A stretch of 64,000 nt of DNA from Devosia sp. (GCA_016713105.1 JADJPS010000017.1:248001-312000), one strand, 5' to 3'. Positions 44,755 through 54,346 are shown, counted from the stretch's first letter. Notes: generated by a model not told the origin, from the letters alone. Numbers and translations are program-made.

Positions 44755-45051
44755 TCAACCCCGGTGCAGCAGGCCGTCGATCGCGCCTGCCAGGGCAATG
44801 TCCCTGTCGGTCAGTCCGCCGGCGGAGTGGGTGGAGAGGGTGACGCGTACCCGGTCGTAGCTATTGGCGATATCCGGGTGGTGGTCGGCCCGCTCGGCGA
44901 GCAGCGCGATGCGGGTCATGAAGGCGAAGGCCTCGGAAAAGCCGGTGAAGCGGAAGTCATGGCTGATGGCATCGGCGGCCGGATCGTAGATCCAGCCGTT
45001 GAGGCCGGCGAGGGCGGTCTCCCGGTCGGAAGGGCTGAGCGTCTGTTGCAT
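44755..45051 (-). CDS. phhB: 4a-hydroxytetrahydrobiopterin dehydratase
   Basis: 98 residues from ATG 45051 (MQQTLSPSDRE), the normal PCD/DCoH length. The signature RADHHPDIANSYDRVRVTLSTHSAGGLTDRDIALA is complete; its histidine pair is catalytic. It recycles the pterin cofactor of aromatic amino-acid hydroxylases or dehydrates related pterins; no hydroxylase gene is nearby, so its partner is unknown. It lies 66 bases after the LacI regulator on the same strand. Confidence 0.92.
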   Translation of the reverse strand: MQQTLSPSDRETALAGLNGWIYDPAADAISHDFRFTGFSEAFAFMTRIALLAERADHHPDIANSYDRVRVTLSTHSAGGLTDRDIALAGAIDGLLHRG

Positions 45052-45117
45052 CGGTGATTCCTCGGGGGTGGGGCGAAGCAGCCTGCGCCGGCTTCGCGTC
45101 CGATCCAAGGCGGGCCG

Positions 45118-46137
45118 TCAGCGGGCCGGACGGGTCGACTCGCGCACAACCAGGTCGGGGTCGATCTGCGTCACCCGCGGTTCGGGCAGCACGTCGCCGG
45201 CAGAGATGAGCCGCATCAGGCGATCGACGGCCATGCGGGTGACGGTCTCGACGGCATAGTTGACGCTGGTCAGCGGCACGCCGGCGAACTCGGCGAACTC
45301 GATATTGTCGAACCCGGCGATAGCGACATCCTCGGGCACGCGGACACCATGCGACTGGCACCAGCGCAGCGCCCCCAGCGCCAGCGAATCATTGGCGGCG
45401 AACACCGCGCTCGGACGACGTGGTCCGGCCATCAGCTGGTCCATGGCCCAGAAGCCGCGCTGCACCGAATGGCCCCGCGGATCGACCGCGAAGTCCGGGT
45501 CGGCAGCGATCCCGGCCTCGGCCAGCGCCTGCTGGTAGCCTTCGCGCTTTTCGAGATTGCCCAGCGGATTGGAGCTGTCGATGATGCCGATCTGGCGGTG
45601 CCCCATGTCGATCAGGTGGCGGCTCGCCTTGTAGGCGCCGCGCCGTTCGTCCATGCAGACCGCGTCGATCCCGGCATCGGGATCGCCGACCAGCAGCACG
45701 ATCGGATAATTGGCCTGCCGCAGCGGGCGGATGTGGTCGAGCTTGCGGTGGCTGGTGGGGTAGATCAGCATGCCGTCCACCTGGCGCGAGCGAAACATCG
45801 CGATCGCCCGCATCTCCTCCGACAGGGTGTTGTTGGAGGTGGCGAACAGGGTGCCGTAGCCGCGTTCGCTGAGCGCGACCTCGATGGCCTGGGCGACGCG
45901 CGTCAGCGTCGGGTTGGTGATGTCGGTGAGCACCAGGCCGATGGTGCGCGTCTCGCGGCTCACCAGCGACTTGGCGATCTGGTTGGGCAGGTAGTTGAGT
46001 TCGCTGGCGGCCTGCCGGATCAGCGTGCGGGTCTGCTCCGGAATGCGCGGACTCTCGCGCAGCGCCAGCGACACCGTGTTGGTGGAAAAGCCGGTCTTGT
46101 CCGCAATGTCCTTGAGTCGAACGATCGACCTGCCCAT
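45118..46137 (-). CDS. LacI-family transcriptional regulator
   Basis: 339 residues. N-terminal helix-turn-helix and hinge (VRLKDIADKTGFSTNTVSLALRESPRIPEQTRTLIRQAASELNYLPN) followed by the periplasmic-binding-like sensor domain (GLVLTDITNPTLTRVAQAIE; VFAANDSLALGALRWCQ; IAGFDNIEFAEFAGVPLTSV). It probably controls the adjacent aldo/keto reductase and sugar ABC genes. The shared AACGATAATA sequences at 46265-46274 and 47269-47278 are possible operator parts. Confidence 0.92.
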   Translation of the reverse strand: MGRSIVRLKDIADKTGFSTNTVSLALRESPRIPEQTRTLIRQAASELNYLPNQIAKSLVSRETRTIGLVLTDITNPTLTRVAQAIEVALSERGYGTLFATSNNTLSEEMRAIAMFRSRQVDGMLIYPTSHRKLDHIRPLRQANYPIVLLVGDPDAGIDAVCMDERRGAYKASRHLIDMGHRQIGIIDSSNPLGNLEKREGYQQALAEAGIAADPDFAVDPRGHSVQRGFWAMDQLMAGPRRPSAVFAANDSLALGALRWCQSHGVRVPEDVAIAGFDNIEFAEFAGVPLTSVNYAVETVTRMAVDRLMRLISAGDVLPEPRVTQIDPDLVVRESTRPAR

Positions 46138-46311
46138 GCCCCGACCCCTACAAGTCCGGCGCCCGGGCGCGCCAGCGACCGAGGCAATAGCGCACCTCGC
46201 ATGCGCAATGCCACGGAAAAGCGGGCGGTTCCACTGCCGCCCGGCTGCGGCAGGTCATTGTACGAACGATAATATGCACCGCGCCGGCCAAACCCGGTGC
46301 GGCCCGCGACG

Positions 46312-47127
46312 CTAGTCCCATTTCGGACTCCAGCCGGGATTGATCTGGCGGGCGTTGTTGTTGCGCGCCGCGATGGCCGCGATTTCCTCGGTGCTCAGCC
46401 GGATGTCACGCGCGGCGAAGTTCTCGGCGATGCGCTCGAGATTGCCGGAAGTGGGGATGACGATCAGCCCCTGGGCGAGCGAGAAGGCGAGCGCGATCTG
46501 GTGCGGGGTGGCGACGTGACGCTTGGCAACCGCTTCGATGACGGGGTCGCCGGCGCAGACGCCGCGCGCCAGCGGCAGATAGCAGGTCACAGAAATCCCG
46601 TTGTAGAGACAGTAGTTTACAAGTTTCTGGTTGGTGAGGAACGGGTGCCGTTCGAACTGGTGATTGGCGATCCGGCCCGGACCGAGGATGGTCTTGGCCT
46701 CCTCGAGATCGGCGATGGTGAAGTTCGACACGCCGATCAGCCGGGTGAGGCCCCGCGCCTGCGCCTCGGCGAGCTCGGTGAGGTAGGCGGGCATGTCGAG
46801 ACGGCCGCCGGGCGTTACCGGCCAATGGATGAGGGTCAGATCGACCCTGTCGACCCCGAGCGTTTCGCAGCTCTTCATGAGCGACGGCAACAGGCGACTT
46901 CGGGCACAGTTGACGCCGGTGATCTTGGTGGTGACAAACACCTCGGCCCGCGGCAGTCCGGACCGGCGCAGCGCCTCGCCACACTCGTACTCGGTGTCGT
47001 AGCTCTGCGCCGTATCGAGATGCCGGTAGCCGGTTTCCAGCGCGAACTGCAGCGCGGCGATCCCCTCCGGGCCGGTGCGACCAAAGGTGCCGAACCCCAT
47101 CTGGGGAATATTATACTTGTTCGTCAA
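46312..47127 (-). CDS. aldo/keto reductase (2,5-diketo-gluconate reductase-like)
   Basis: 271 residues from TTG 47127, chosen because GGAGGAG lies 8 bases upstream and the protein then begins LTNKYNIPQMGFGTFG; a longer reading from ATG 47256 crosses the promoter region. AKR TIM barrel with catalytic Asp (YRHLDTAQSYDTE), Tyr, Lys (VFVTTKITG) and His (LIHWPV), and NADPH-site SNF. It resembles AKR5-type reductases of keto-sugars. It is divergent from the sugar ABC operon, so it may reduce the imported sugar or a derivative. Confidence 0.88.
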   Translation of the reverse strand: MTNKYNIPQMGFGTFGRTGPEGIAALQFALETGYRHLDTAQSYDTEYECGEALRRSGLPRAEVFVTTKITGVNCARSRLLPSLMKSCETLGVDRVDLTLIHWPVTPGGRLDMPAYLTELAEAQARGLTRLIGVSNFTIADLEEAKTILGPGRIANHQFERHPFLTNQKLVNYCLYNGISVTCYLPLARGVCAGDPVIEAVAKRHVATPHQIALAFSLAQGLIVIPTSGNLERIAENFAARDIRLSTEEIAAIAARNNNARQINPGWSPKWD

Positions 47128-47263
47128 TATGTTATCTCCTCCTCCTCGCGGCGCTGGCAGATCCGGTCGGCCGTCGGGATCCGCGTCGCCTCTGGTAGCA
47201 CTGGACGCCGGCCTTGTCCCCTTGATGGAATTCGCTGTTGACGGGCCGGTCTTCATGGTCTTA

Positions 47264-47278
47264 GTTTAACGATAATAC
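47264..47278. promoter_or_regulatory. possible LacI-type operator upstream of AKR / ABC genes
   Basis: GTTTAACGATAATAC has an imperfect dyad around CG (half-sites TTTAAC and ATTATC) and shares AACGATAATA with a site 130 bases upstream of the LacI gene (46265-46274). The motif is short and degenerate, so this is a suggestion only. Confidence 0.35.
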
Positions 47279-47352
47279 AGCGGTGGTGACAAACCGCCAG
47301 TGGGAAACGACCGCAGGGGGTGGGGATCACCTGCCGGCCGGGAGGGAGGAGC

Positions 47353-48246
47353 ATGATCGTCCGCTGGAGCCGATGGTCGCCGCAGGTTGCCCTGATTCCG
47401 GCGGTGGTGGTCGCCCTGGTCGCCTTCATCGGGGCGATCGGCTGGACCGTCCTGCTCAGCCTGACGCGGTCGCGGCGTTTTCCGGAGTACGTCATCGACT
47501 GGAGCGAGTGGTCACGCCAGTACGAGCGGCTGTTCAAGGACTCGGGCTGGGAGATCGCTCTCAAGAACCTGCTGGTGCTCGGACTCGGGTCCTGTCTCGC
47601 CATCGTCTTCGGCTTCGTCCTCGCGGCGCTGATCGACCGGGAGAAGCGCGGCGAGGGCATCTTCCGCACCATCTTCCTCTACCCGCTGGCGGTGTCGCTG
47701 ATCGTCACCGGCGTTGCCTGGCGCTGGATGTTCAATCCCACCCTCGGGGTGCAGGCGTTCCTGCACGCACTCGGGCTCACCTGGGTCAACTTCAACTGGC
47801 TCGCCTCGGGCGAGACCGCCATGTACGGCATCATCCTCGCCTCGGTGTGGCAGGGCTCGGGCTTCTACATGGCACTGATGCTGGCCGGGCTCAAATCGAT
47901 CAACTCCGAGATCTGGAGCGCCGCCCGGCTCGACGGGGTCAGCTTCTGGCGGCTCTATGCCGAGATCATCATCCCGATGATGAAGTTCACCTTCCTCACC
48001 TGCGCGATCCTGCTCTCGCTCGGCGTGGTCAAGGCCTATGACATCGTGGTGGCGATGACCAATGGCGGGCCGGGACAAACGACCTGGGTGCCGGCCTACT
48101 TCACCATCAATGCCTACTGGGCCAAGTCCAATCTCGGCTACGCCTCGGCGGCGGCGGTGATCATGCTGGCGATCACGCTGGCGATCTTCCTGCCCCTGGT
48201 GATGCTGACGGCCTGGCGCGAACGCGCACGGGAGGCACGGGGCTGA
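47353..48246 (+). CDS. CUT1 sugar ABC transporter permease (MalF/GtsB type)
   Basis: 297 residues from ATG 47353, which has a strong GGAGGGAGGAG ribosome site. Six helices, beginning VALIPAVVVALVAFIGAIGWTVLLSLT. The EAA motif is EIWSAARLDGVSFWRLYAEIIIPMM, and the AMTNGGPGQTTWVPAYFTINAYW stretch is typical of glucose/mannose-type systems. It overlaps the next gene by one base (TGATG arrangement). Confidence 0.92.
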   Translation: MIVRWSRWSPQVALIPAVVVALVAFIGAIGWTVLLSLTRSRRFPEYVIDWSEWSRQYERLFKDSGWEIALKNLLVLGLGSCLAIVFGFVLAALIDREKRGEGIFRTIFLYPLAVSLIVTGVAWRWMFNPTLGVQAFLHALGLTWVNFNWLASGETAMYGIILASVWQGSGFYMALMLAGLKSINSEIWSAARLDGVSFWRLYAEIIIPMMKFTFLTCAILLSLGVVKAYDIVVAMTNGGPGQTTWVPAYFTINAYWAKSNLGYASAAAVIMLAITLAIFLPLVMLTAWRERAREARG

Positions 48247-49157
48247 TGAGTCTGACGATCGCCGAGGCCCCGGTCGAGCGGGCACCGCTGTTTCCGCGCA
48301 AGAAGAAGGGGATCACGCCGCGCTCCATCGCCATCCTGGTGTTTCTCGCCATCTGCGCGGCCTTCTTCTGCGTGCCGCTCTACGTGATCGTCACCACCTC
48401 GTTCAAGACGATGGACCAGATCCGGCAGGGTGACATCTTCTCGCTGCCGCTGCCGCTCACCTTTGATGCGTGGTGGAACGCCTGGGACAGCGCCTGCTCG
48501 GGCATACGCTGCGACGGCCTCAAGGTCGGCTTCTGGAACTCGATGGCGATCCTGTTCCCGTCCCTCGCCCTCAGCCTGGCGCTCAGTTCGGTGACCGGCT
48601 ACGCGCTGGCGCTGTGGAACGTGAAGTGGGCCAACGCCTTCCTGTTCATCCTGTTCATGTGCGCGTTCGTGCCGTTCCAGATCATCATGATCCCGCTGAT
48701 CATCCTGAGCTCGGGGCTCAAGGTCTACGGCACGGTGTGGGGCATCGCCATCGTCCACGCGGTGCTGTCGATGCCGATCCTGACGCTCATCTTCCGCAAT
48801 TACTACAAGGGCATCCCGCACGAGATCATGTCCGCGGCGATGATGGACTCGGGCTCGTTCTGGCGCATCTTCGTCGAGATCATCCTGCCGATGAGCGCCA
48901 ACATCCTGATCGTGGTGCTGATCCTGCAGATCACCTCGATCTGGAACGACTTCCTGATCGGGCTGACCTTCGGCGGCCTCGGCACGCAGCCGATGAGCGT
49001 GGTGCTCGCTAACGTGGTCATCACCACCACCGGCGAGGCTGCCTACAACGAGAACATGGCGGCGGCGCTGCTCACCGCCATCCCGCCGCTTCTCATCTAC
49101 TTCGTGCTCGGCAGGTTCTTCGTCCAGGGCATCACTGCAGGCGCGATCAAGGGATAG
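48246..49157 (+). CDS. CUT1 sugar ABC transporter permease (MalG/GtsC type)
   Basis: 303 residues, six helices. The periplasmic insert WNAWDSACSGIRCDGLKVGFWNS and the EAA loop EIMSAAMMDSGSFWRIFVEIILPMS place it with the MalG/GtsC group. It forms the membrane channel with the preceding permease; the ATPase gene starts 8 bases downstream. Confidence 0.92.
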   Translation: MSLTIAEAPVERAPLFPRKKKGITPRSIAILVFLAICAAFFCVPLYVIVTTSFKTMDQIRQGDIFSLPLPLTFDAWWNAWDSACSGIRCDGLKVGFWNSMAILFPSLALSLALSSVTGYALALWNVKWANAFLFILFMCAFVPFQIIMIPLIILSSGLKVYGTVWGIAIVHAVLSMPILTLIFRNYYKGIPHEIMSAAMMDSGSFWRIFVEIILPMSANILIVVLILQITSIWNDFLIGLTFGGLGTQPMSVVLANVVITTTGEAAYNENMAAALLTAIPPLLIYFVLGRFFVQGITAGAIKG

Positions 49158-49165
49158 ACCACGAG

Positions 49166-50263
49166 ATGCCACGCGTTGTCTTTGAAGACATCATCAAGCA
49201 GTACGGCCGCCTGACGGTGCTCAAGCATCTCGACCTCGAGATCGAGGATGGCGAGTTCCTGGTGCTGCTCGGCCCCTCGGGCTGCGGCAAGACCACGCTG
49301 CTCAACCTGCTGGCCGGTCTGCTCGACGTCACCGCCGGGCGGATAAGCATCGGCGGGCGCGACGTCACCGACCTCGATCCCAAGGACCGGGGCCTCGCCA
49401 TGGTGTTCCAGTCCTACGCGCTCTACCCCACCAAGACGGTATACGGGAACCTCAAGTTCGGCCTCGCCGCGGCGAAGCTGGACAAGGCGGAGGTGGAGCG
49501 CCGGATCGCGTGGGCGGCAAAGCTGCTGCAGATCGAACCGTTGCTCAACCGCAAGCCGGCGCAGCTGTCTGGCGGACAGCGGCAGCGCGTCGCCATCGGC
49601 CGGGCACTGGTCAAGAATGTCGGGGTGTTCCTGTTCGACGAGCCGCTCAGCAACCTCGATGCCAAGCTCCGCACCGAGATGCGGCTCGAGATCAAGAAGC
49701 TGCATGACGAGCTCAAGTCGACTGTCGTCTATGTCACGCACGACCAGATCGAGGCCATGACCATGGCCACCAGAATCGCGGTGATGGATGGCGGTGTGAT
49801 CCAGCAGTTCGGCACGCCCGACGACATCTACTCCAGGCCCCACAACCTGTTCGTCGCCGGCTTCATCGGCGCCCCGGCGATGAACCTGCGGCCCGCCAGG
49901 GTGAAGTCAACGCCGGCGGGGCTGGCGGCGAACCTCGGAGGATTAACGCTCAACCTCTCCTCATACGGCTTCGTCCAGGCACCGGGCGAGGGCGATGAGA
50001 TCGTGGTGGGGCTGCGACCCGAGCATTTCGGTGCGCCCGGTGCGGTGCCGGACGGCGAGGCGATCCACTTCGAGCTGCCGCTGCAGCACGGCGAGCGCAC
50101 CGGCGGCGACGCAACCGGCTACCTCCGGCTCGGCGACGGGCTGCTGGCGGTGCGCATCGATCCCGAGGCGATCGGCGGGCTCAGGCAGGGCGATCGGGTT
50201 TCGGTCGGCTTCCCGGCGGCCAAGCTGCACATATTCGACGCACGGAGCGGACTGCGGCTCTGA
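49166..50263 (+). CDS. ABC transporter ATP-binding protein (UgpC/MalK type)
   Basis: 365 residues. Walker A GPSGCGKTTLLNLLAG, Q-loop MVFQSYALYP, signature LSGGQRQRVAIGRALV, Walker B VFLFDEPLSNLDAKLR, switch YVTHDQIEAMTMA, and a C-terminal OB/TOBE regulatory domain (VVGLRPEHFG). It energises the two permeases. These ATPases are sometimes shared by several sugar importers. Confidence 0.93.
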   Translation: MPRVVFEDIIKQYGRLTVLKHLDLEIEDGEFLVLLGPSGCGKTTLLNLLAGLLDVTAGRISIGGRDVTDLDPKDRGLAMVFQSYALYPTKTVYGNLKFGLAAAKLDKAEVERRIAWAAKLLQIEPLLNRKPAQLSGGQRQRVAIGRALVKNVGVFLFDEPLSNLDAKLRTEMRLEIKKLHDELKSTVVYVTHDQIEAMTMATRIAVMDGGVIQQFGTPDDIYSRPHNLFVAGFIGAPAMNLRPARVKSTPAGLAANLGGLTLNLSSYGFVQAPGEGDEIVVGLRPEHFGAPGAVPDGEAIHFELPLQHGERTGGDATGYLRLGDGLLAVRIDPEAIGGLRQGDRVSVGFPAAKLHIFDARSGLRL

Positions 50264-50328
50264 ACGAGCCGGGGCGGCCGGGTCACCGGCCGGAAGATCG
50301 GGCCCGCCGAATGGTGGGCGGCACGCGG

Positions 50329-50351
50329 GGCTCCGGTGCGTTTCCGGAGCC
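50329..50351 (+). other. hairpin between ATPase and binding-protein genes
   Basis: GGCTCCGG, loop TGCGTTT, CCGGAGCC is an 8-base perfect stem in the 197-base gap 50264-50460. Further small stems (TGCCGG/CCGGCA near 50375 and GCCCG/CGGGC near 50428) follow. Such intercistronic hairpins often raise the relative amount of binding-protein mRNA by blocking 3' exonucleases; that role is inferred. Confidence 0.5.
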
Positions 50352-50460
50352 GGGAGGATCGCGTGTGGACTTGCCGGATGTCCCGGCACGCCCTGCAGGA
50401 AGACAGGGATGACAAGCGAACGGTCCGCCCGAAGTGCGGGCCCGAATTGGGAGAGACAGA

Positions 50461-51711
50461 ATGCAGAAGAGAGTCCTGGCGACCATGGCGGCGGCGCTGC
50501 TGATGGGAGCGGCCCCGGTGGCCTCGAGCCTCGCCGAGGAACTGATCGTCTATCACGGCTGGTCGAGCAAGAGCGAGGTGGCGGCCCTCAACGTGCTGCA
50601 GGAGGCGCTCAACGCCAAGGGCCACACCTGGAAGGACCTGGCGATTCCGCACAATTCGGGCGTCAATGTCAGCCTCGTCAACCTCGTCACCGGCGGCGAG
50701 CCGCCGAATGCCTTCGTCAACTCCGACCCGGGCGTGTTCCGCGACCTGCAGGGGCTGGGGTTGGCGCGCGACCTCACCGACTACTACAGCGAGATCGGCG
50801 CCACCGAGAACTTCTTCCCGATCATCCGCGAGTTGTCGACGGTGGACGGCAAGATGGTGAAGATCCCGCTGTTTATGCACATCGACGGGATGGTGTACTG
50901 GAACAAGGACGTCGCGGCCAAGGCGGGGGTCGATCCGGCGGCATGGACCAGCGTCGATGCCATGCTGGCCGATTTCCCCGCGATCAAGGCGGCGGGCTTC
51001 GTGCCGGCGGCGGTCGGCGGGCAGGCCTTCCAGGTCGGCTACCTGTTCCATGCCATGCTGGCGGCGACGGCGGGTCCGGAGATCTACAACCGGCTCTATG
51101 GCGCCGAGCCCGACCCGGCGGTGTTCGATACGCCCGAGGTCAGGAAGGCGATCGAAATCGTGCGCGCGTTCTCCAACGAGGCGACGCCCGAGAGCGAGAA
51201 CCGGCCGTGGAACGAGACCACCAACACGGTGATCGCCGGCCAGGCGCTGTTCCACATCATGGGCGACTGGATGAAGGGCGAATGGCTCGCCGCCGGCAAG
51301 GTGCCGGGCGTCGATTTCGGCTGTGAAGTGATCCCCGGCACCAAGGCGGTCTCGGTGACCTCGGACGCCATGGGCGTGCTCGGCGGGCAGCCGGAGGCGA
51401 TCGACAAGGCGGAACTCGACCTCGTCGCCGCCTTCGTCGACCCGGTGGTTTCGGCCCGGGCCAACCAGCAGAAGGGCTCGACCAGCCCGCGTGCCGATGC
51501 TTCGACAGAGTACCAGGACGACTGCAACAAGGCCGCGATGGCGGCACTCAGTGTGCCGAACGGCCAGGTCGCCAACCCGTTCAACATCACCGACAGCGAC
51601 TGGCATAATGCCATCTGGACGGTGCTCTACGACTTCTGGTCGAACAAGAGCCAGACCGCCGACGACGTGATCGCCGGCTTTGCCGAGAACTACGAAGCGA
51701 TCTTCGGCTGA
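50461..51711 (+). CDS. CUT1 sugar ABC transporter substrate-binding protein
   Basis: 416 residues from ATG 50461 with GGGAGAG upstream and a signal peptide (MQKRVLATMAAALLMGAAPVASSLAEE). Cluster D (group 1) solute-binding protein; it resembles glucose/mannose binders through SGVNVSLVNLVTGGEPPNAFV, PLFMHIDGMVYWNKDVAAKAG and the C-terminal ANQQKGSTSPRADAS. It is the last gene in the operon, whereas most CUT1 operons begin with it. A GC-rich hairpin (GGCGCG/CGCGCC, 51725-51740) follows the stop. Confidence 0.92.
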   Translation: MQKRVLATMAAALLMGAAPVASSLAEELIVYHGWSSKSEVAALNVLQEALNAKGHTWKDLAIPHNSGVNVSLVNLVTGGEPPNAFVNSDPGVFRDLQGLGLARDLTDYYSEIGATENFFPIIRELSTVDGKMVKIPLFMHIDGMVYWNKDVAAKAGVDPAAWTSVDAMLADFPAIKAAGFVPAAVGGQAFQVGYLFHAMLAATAGPEIYNRLYGAEPDPAVFDTPEVRKAIEIVRAFSNEATPESENRPWNETTNTVIAGQALFHIMGDWMKGEWLAAGKVPGVDFGCEVIPGTKAVSVTSDAMGVLGGQPEAIDKAELDLVAAFVDPVVSARANQQKGSTSPRADASTEYQDDCNKAAMAALSVPNGQVANPFNITDSDWHNAIWTVLYDFWSNKSQTADDVIAGFAENYEAIFG

Positions 51712-52021
51712 TCGAAGTGGGGGGCGCGCGTGCCGCGCCTTCCCCGGCGGACCCGTAGGTCTCCACGAGCGCTGCGGGCCGACCCTTCCACGGTCCGTGC
51801 GGCGGCGGCGCCCCTGCCCTCGGGGGTGCCGCCCTTCGCCCGCGCAACGGCCTCCGGCGATGCGGTGCGGTGCCGCCCTCGCGCACAACGAAGCATAAAC
51901 CATTTCAGGCGATTGCGGCACCCGATGACAGCGCTGTCGTCCCTATCCGCCTTGCCCGGGCCGTCCTGAAAGCTGCCATTAACGGCTCGTCCGACATGAT
52001 CCGGACCACTCGGTGAGGTCG
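51712..52021. other. intergenic region before the GGDEF-EAL gene
   Basis: 310 bases. A possible weak terminator (GGCGCG-CGTGC-CGCGCC then TTCCCC, 51725-51745) serves the ABC operon. The AT-richer patch near 51890-51905 may contain the promoter of the downstream gene. I see no gene. Confidence 0.45.
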
Positions 52022-54346
52022 ATGTTCGAGCCAGCACACAAGTCACTGCCGCCAATCGACTACGTGTCGATGATCCGGTCGCTCTATGCTGACCGGCGAT
52101 CGCAGCTGCTCGGCGCCTACGGATCGGCGGTGGCGGTGGCGCTGACCTGGCTCGAATCGCAGTCGCCGATACTGCTCGCCATCGCCATTGCCTTCGTGCT
52201 GGTGGGCACCGCCCGCAACATCGACATGATCAAGTTCGAGCGCGCCGAGCACGACGAGACCGATGTCGCCGGCGCCGCCCGCTGGGAACTGCGGGCGATG
52301 ATCGGCAGTGGCGCCATCGCGCTGCTCTACGGCAGCTGGACGCTCTACAGCTTCCTCGTGGTCAACACCTTCTTTGCCGAACTCGCGAGCCTTGGCGTCT
52401 CGATGTCGGTGCTGGTCGGGGTCGCGGCGCGCAATTTCGCCGTCGAGCGGGTGATGATGACGCAGGTGATGCTGATCTGCATCCCCACCTGGATCGGCAT
52501 GTTCTTTGACGGGCACCTCTACACCGCGCTGCTGTCGTTCGTGTTCCTGCCCTATTTCGCCAGCCTCAGGCGGGTGGCGGGCAATGTGCGGGTGATCCTG
52601 CTCAAGGCGGTGCGCGGCCGGCTCGAGGCCAGCCGGCTCGCCGCCGAGCTCGACGCCGCGCTCGAGACGATGCAGCACGGCATCTGCATGCTGGATGCCA
52701 ATGGGCTGGTGGCGGTGGTCAACAACCGGGCCGAGGCGGTGTTCGCCGGCTTTGCGCCGGGCAACTGGACCGGACGGCCCTTCGCCGCGATGATCTCGGC
52801 GGGCGAGGCGCGCGGCTCGCTGCCCAAGCGCGCCGCCCAGCAGCTGATGGAGACGCTGGAACAGCCCGGCGGCGGCAAGGTGGTGCTGCGGCTGGCCGAC
52901 GGGCAGTTCTGCGAGGTGACGGTGTCTTCGCGGCAGGACAACTCGGTGCTGCTGTTCGAGGACATCACCGAGCGTGTCAAGTCGGAGGAGCGCATCAACT
53001 ACATGGCGCACTACGACACGCTGACCGGGCTGCCGAACCGCGCCTATTTCACCGAGCAGGTGGAGGCCGACCTCGACCGGCGCCGACACGGCCGGGCCAG
53101 CGACATCGCCATGCTGATGATTGTCGACGTCGACGACTTCAAGCATGTCAACGACACCATGGGACACCTGATCGGCGACCGGGTGCTGATCGAGACCTCG
53201 GAGCGGCTGAGCCGGGTACTGGGCCGCGACAGCCTGGTGGCACGGCTGGGTGGCGACGAGTACGTGGTCTATCGCTCCGGCGGCGTGAAGCTGAGCGATA
53301 CCATCTCCGACCCGCAAGCCATCCTCGCCGCCTTCGCCGGCGCCTTCGAAGTCAGCGGGGAGGTGTTCTCGGTCAATGTCTCGATCGGCGTGGTGACGGT
53401 CAGCGACGGCGCCGACGATCTCGACGCGCTGATGACCAAGGCCGACCTCGCGCTCTACAAGGCCAAGGCGCTCGGCAAGGGCCAGTCGCAGGTGTTCCAC
53501 GACGAGATGGACACCGACTACCGCTACCGGCAGCGGCTGAAGGCCGACCTGAAGCAGACCGTCGCCGAAGGCAGGCTCAGCCTCGCCTACCAGCCGATCG
53601 TCGACCTGAGGACCCGCCGGGTGGTCAGTTGCGAGGCGCTGGCACGCTGGCACCATCCGGAACTGGGTTCCATCCCGCCATCGCTGTTCATCCCGATCGC
53701 GGAAGAAACCGGCCTCATCTCCGAAATCAGCGCCTGGGTGCTGAAGTCGGCCACGCAGGAGTGCCGCAACTGGCCTGAGGAAGTCTCGGTCTCGGTCAAC
53801 ATCTCGGCCCGCGATTTCCGCAATGCCGACGTCGCGGCAATGGTCGATGCGGCGCTGGCCGGCTCCGGCCTTGCCCCGCGCCGGCTCGAGATCGAGGTCA
53901 CCGAGACCGCCCTGATCGAGGAGCGCGCCGCCGCCACGCAGATCCTCGGGCAACTCGCCACGCAGGGCATCGGCATCGCACTCGACGATTTCGGTACCGG
54001 CTATTCCTCGCTCAGCTACCTGCAGGCGCTGCCCTTCACCAAGCTGAAGATCGATCGCAGCTTCGTCATGGATATCGGGCAGAATCCGCGCTCGCTGAAG
54101 CTGCTGTGCAACGTCGCCCAGCTGGGCAAGGACATCAACCTGACGGTGACGGCCGAGGGCGTGGAGACCGAGGAACAGCTCAACCTGATCGCCCGGCATT
54201 CCAAGGTCGATCAGATCCAGGGCTACCTGTTCGGTGTGCCGCTGCCCAAGCGCGAGGTGGCTGAGCTGATTGCGCGGATGGCCGCGCGATCGCCGCGGAC
54301 AGTGCCCGAGACGCTGCCGCTGGTGGCGAATCGCAAACGTGGTTAA
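52022..54346 (+). CDS. membrane-bound GGDEF-EAL protein (c-di-GMP turnover)
   Basis: 774 residues from ATG 52022 (GTG 52013 also in frame). The N-terminus has about five helices (YGSAVAVALTWLESQSPILLAIAIAFVLVG to FDGHLYTALLSFVFLPYFASL). A PAS-like sensor (ALETMQHGICMLDANGLVAVVNNRAEAVFAG) follows, then GGDEF with the active site GGDEY near residue 409, then EAL with CEALARWHHPE near 537 and DDFGTGYSSLSYLQ. Both catalytic motifs look competent, so it could make and degrade cyclic di-GMP. The inhibitory RxxD five residues before GGDEY is not apparent (GRDS). It is followed by a FeeM-like gene. Confidence 0.93.
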   Translation: MFEPAHKSLPPIDYVSMIRSLYADRRSQLLGAYGSAVAVALTWLESQSPILLAIAIAFVLVGTARNIDMIKFERAEHDETDVAGAARWELRAMIGSGAIALLYGSWTLYSFLVVNTFFAELASLGVSMSVLVGVAARNFAVERVMMTQVMLICIPTWIGMFFDGHLYTALLSFVFLPYFASLRRVAGNVRVILLKAVRGRLEASRLAAELDAALETMQHGICMLDANGLVAVVNNRAEAVFAGFAPGNWTGRPFAAMISAGEARGSLPKRAAQQLMETLEQPGGGKVVLRLADGQFCEVTVSSRQDNSVLLFEDITERVKSEERINYMAHYDTLTGLPNRAYFTEQVEADLDRRRHGRASDIAMLMIVDVDDFKHVNDTMGHLIGDRVLIETSERLSRVLGRDSLVARLGGDEYVVYRSGGVKLSDTISDPQAILAAFAGAFEVSGEVFSVNVSIGVVTVSDGADDLDALMTKADLALYKAKALGKGQSQVFHDEMDTDYRYRQRLKADLKQTVAEGRLSLAYQPIVDLRTRRVVSCEALARWHHPELGSIPPSLFIPIAEETGLISEISAWVLKSATQECRNWPEEVSVSVNISARDFRNADVAAMVDAALAGSGLAPRRLEIEVTETALIEERAAATQILGQLATQGIGIALDDFGTGYSSLSYLQALPFTKLKIDRSFVMDIGQNPRSLKLLCNVAQLGKDINLTVTAEGVETEEQLNLIARHSKVDQIQGYLFGVPLPKREVAELIARMAARSPRTVPETLPLVANRKRG

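Noticed and set aside
52043..54199. A 718-codon frame antisense to the GGDEF-EAL gene, and a similar 589-codon frame antisense to GH127 (55669-57438)
   Set aside because: Both are reverse-complement shadows with no recognisable domain; the genes on the coding strand have intact catalytic motifs.
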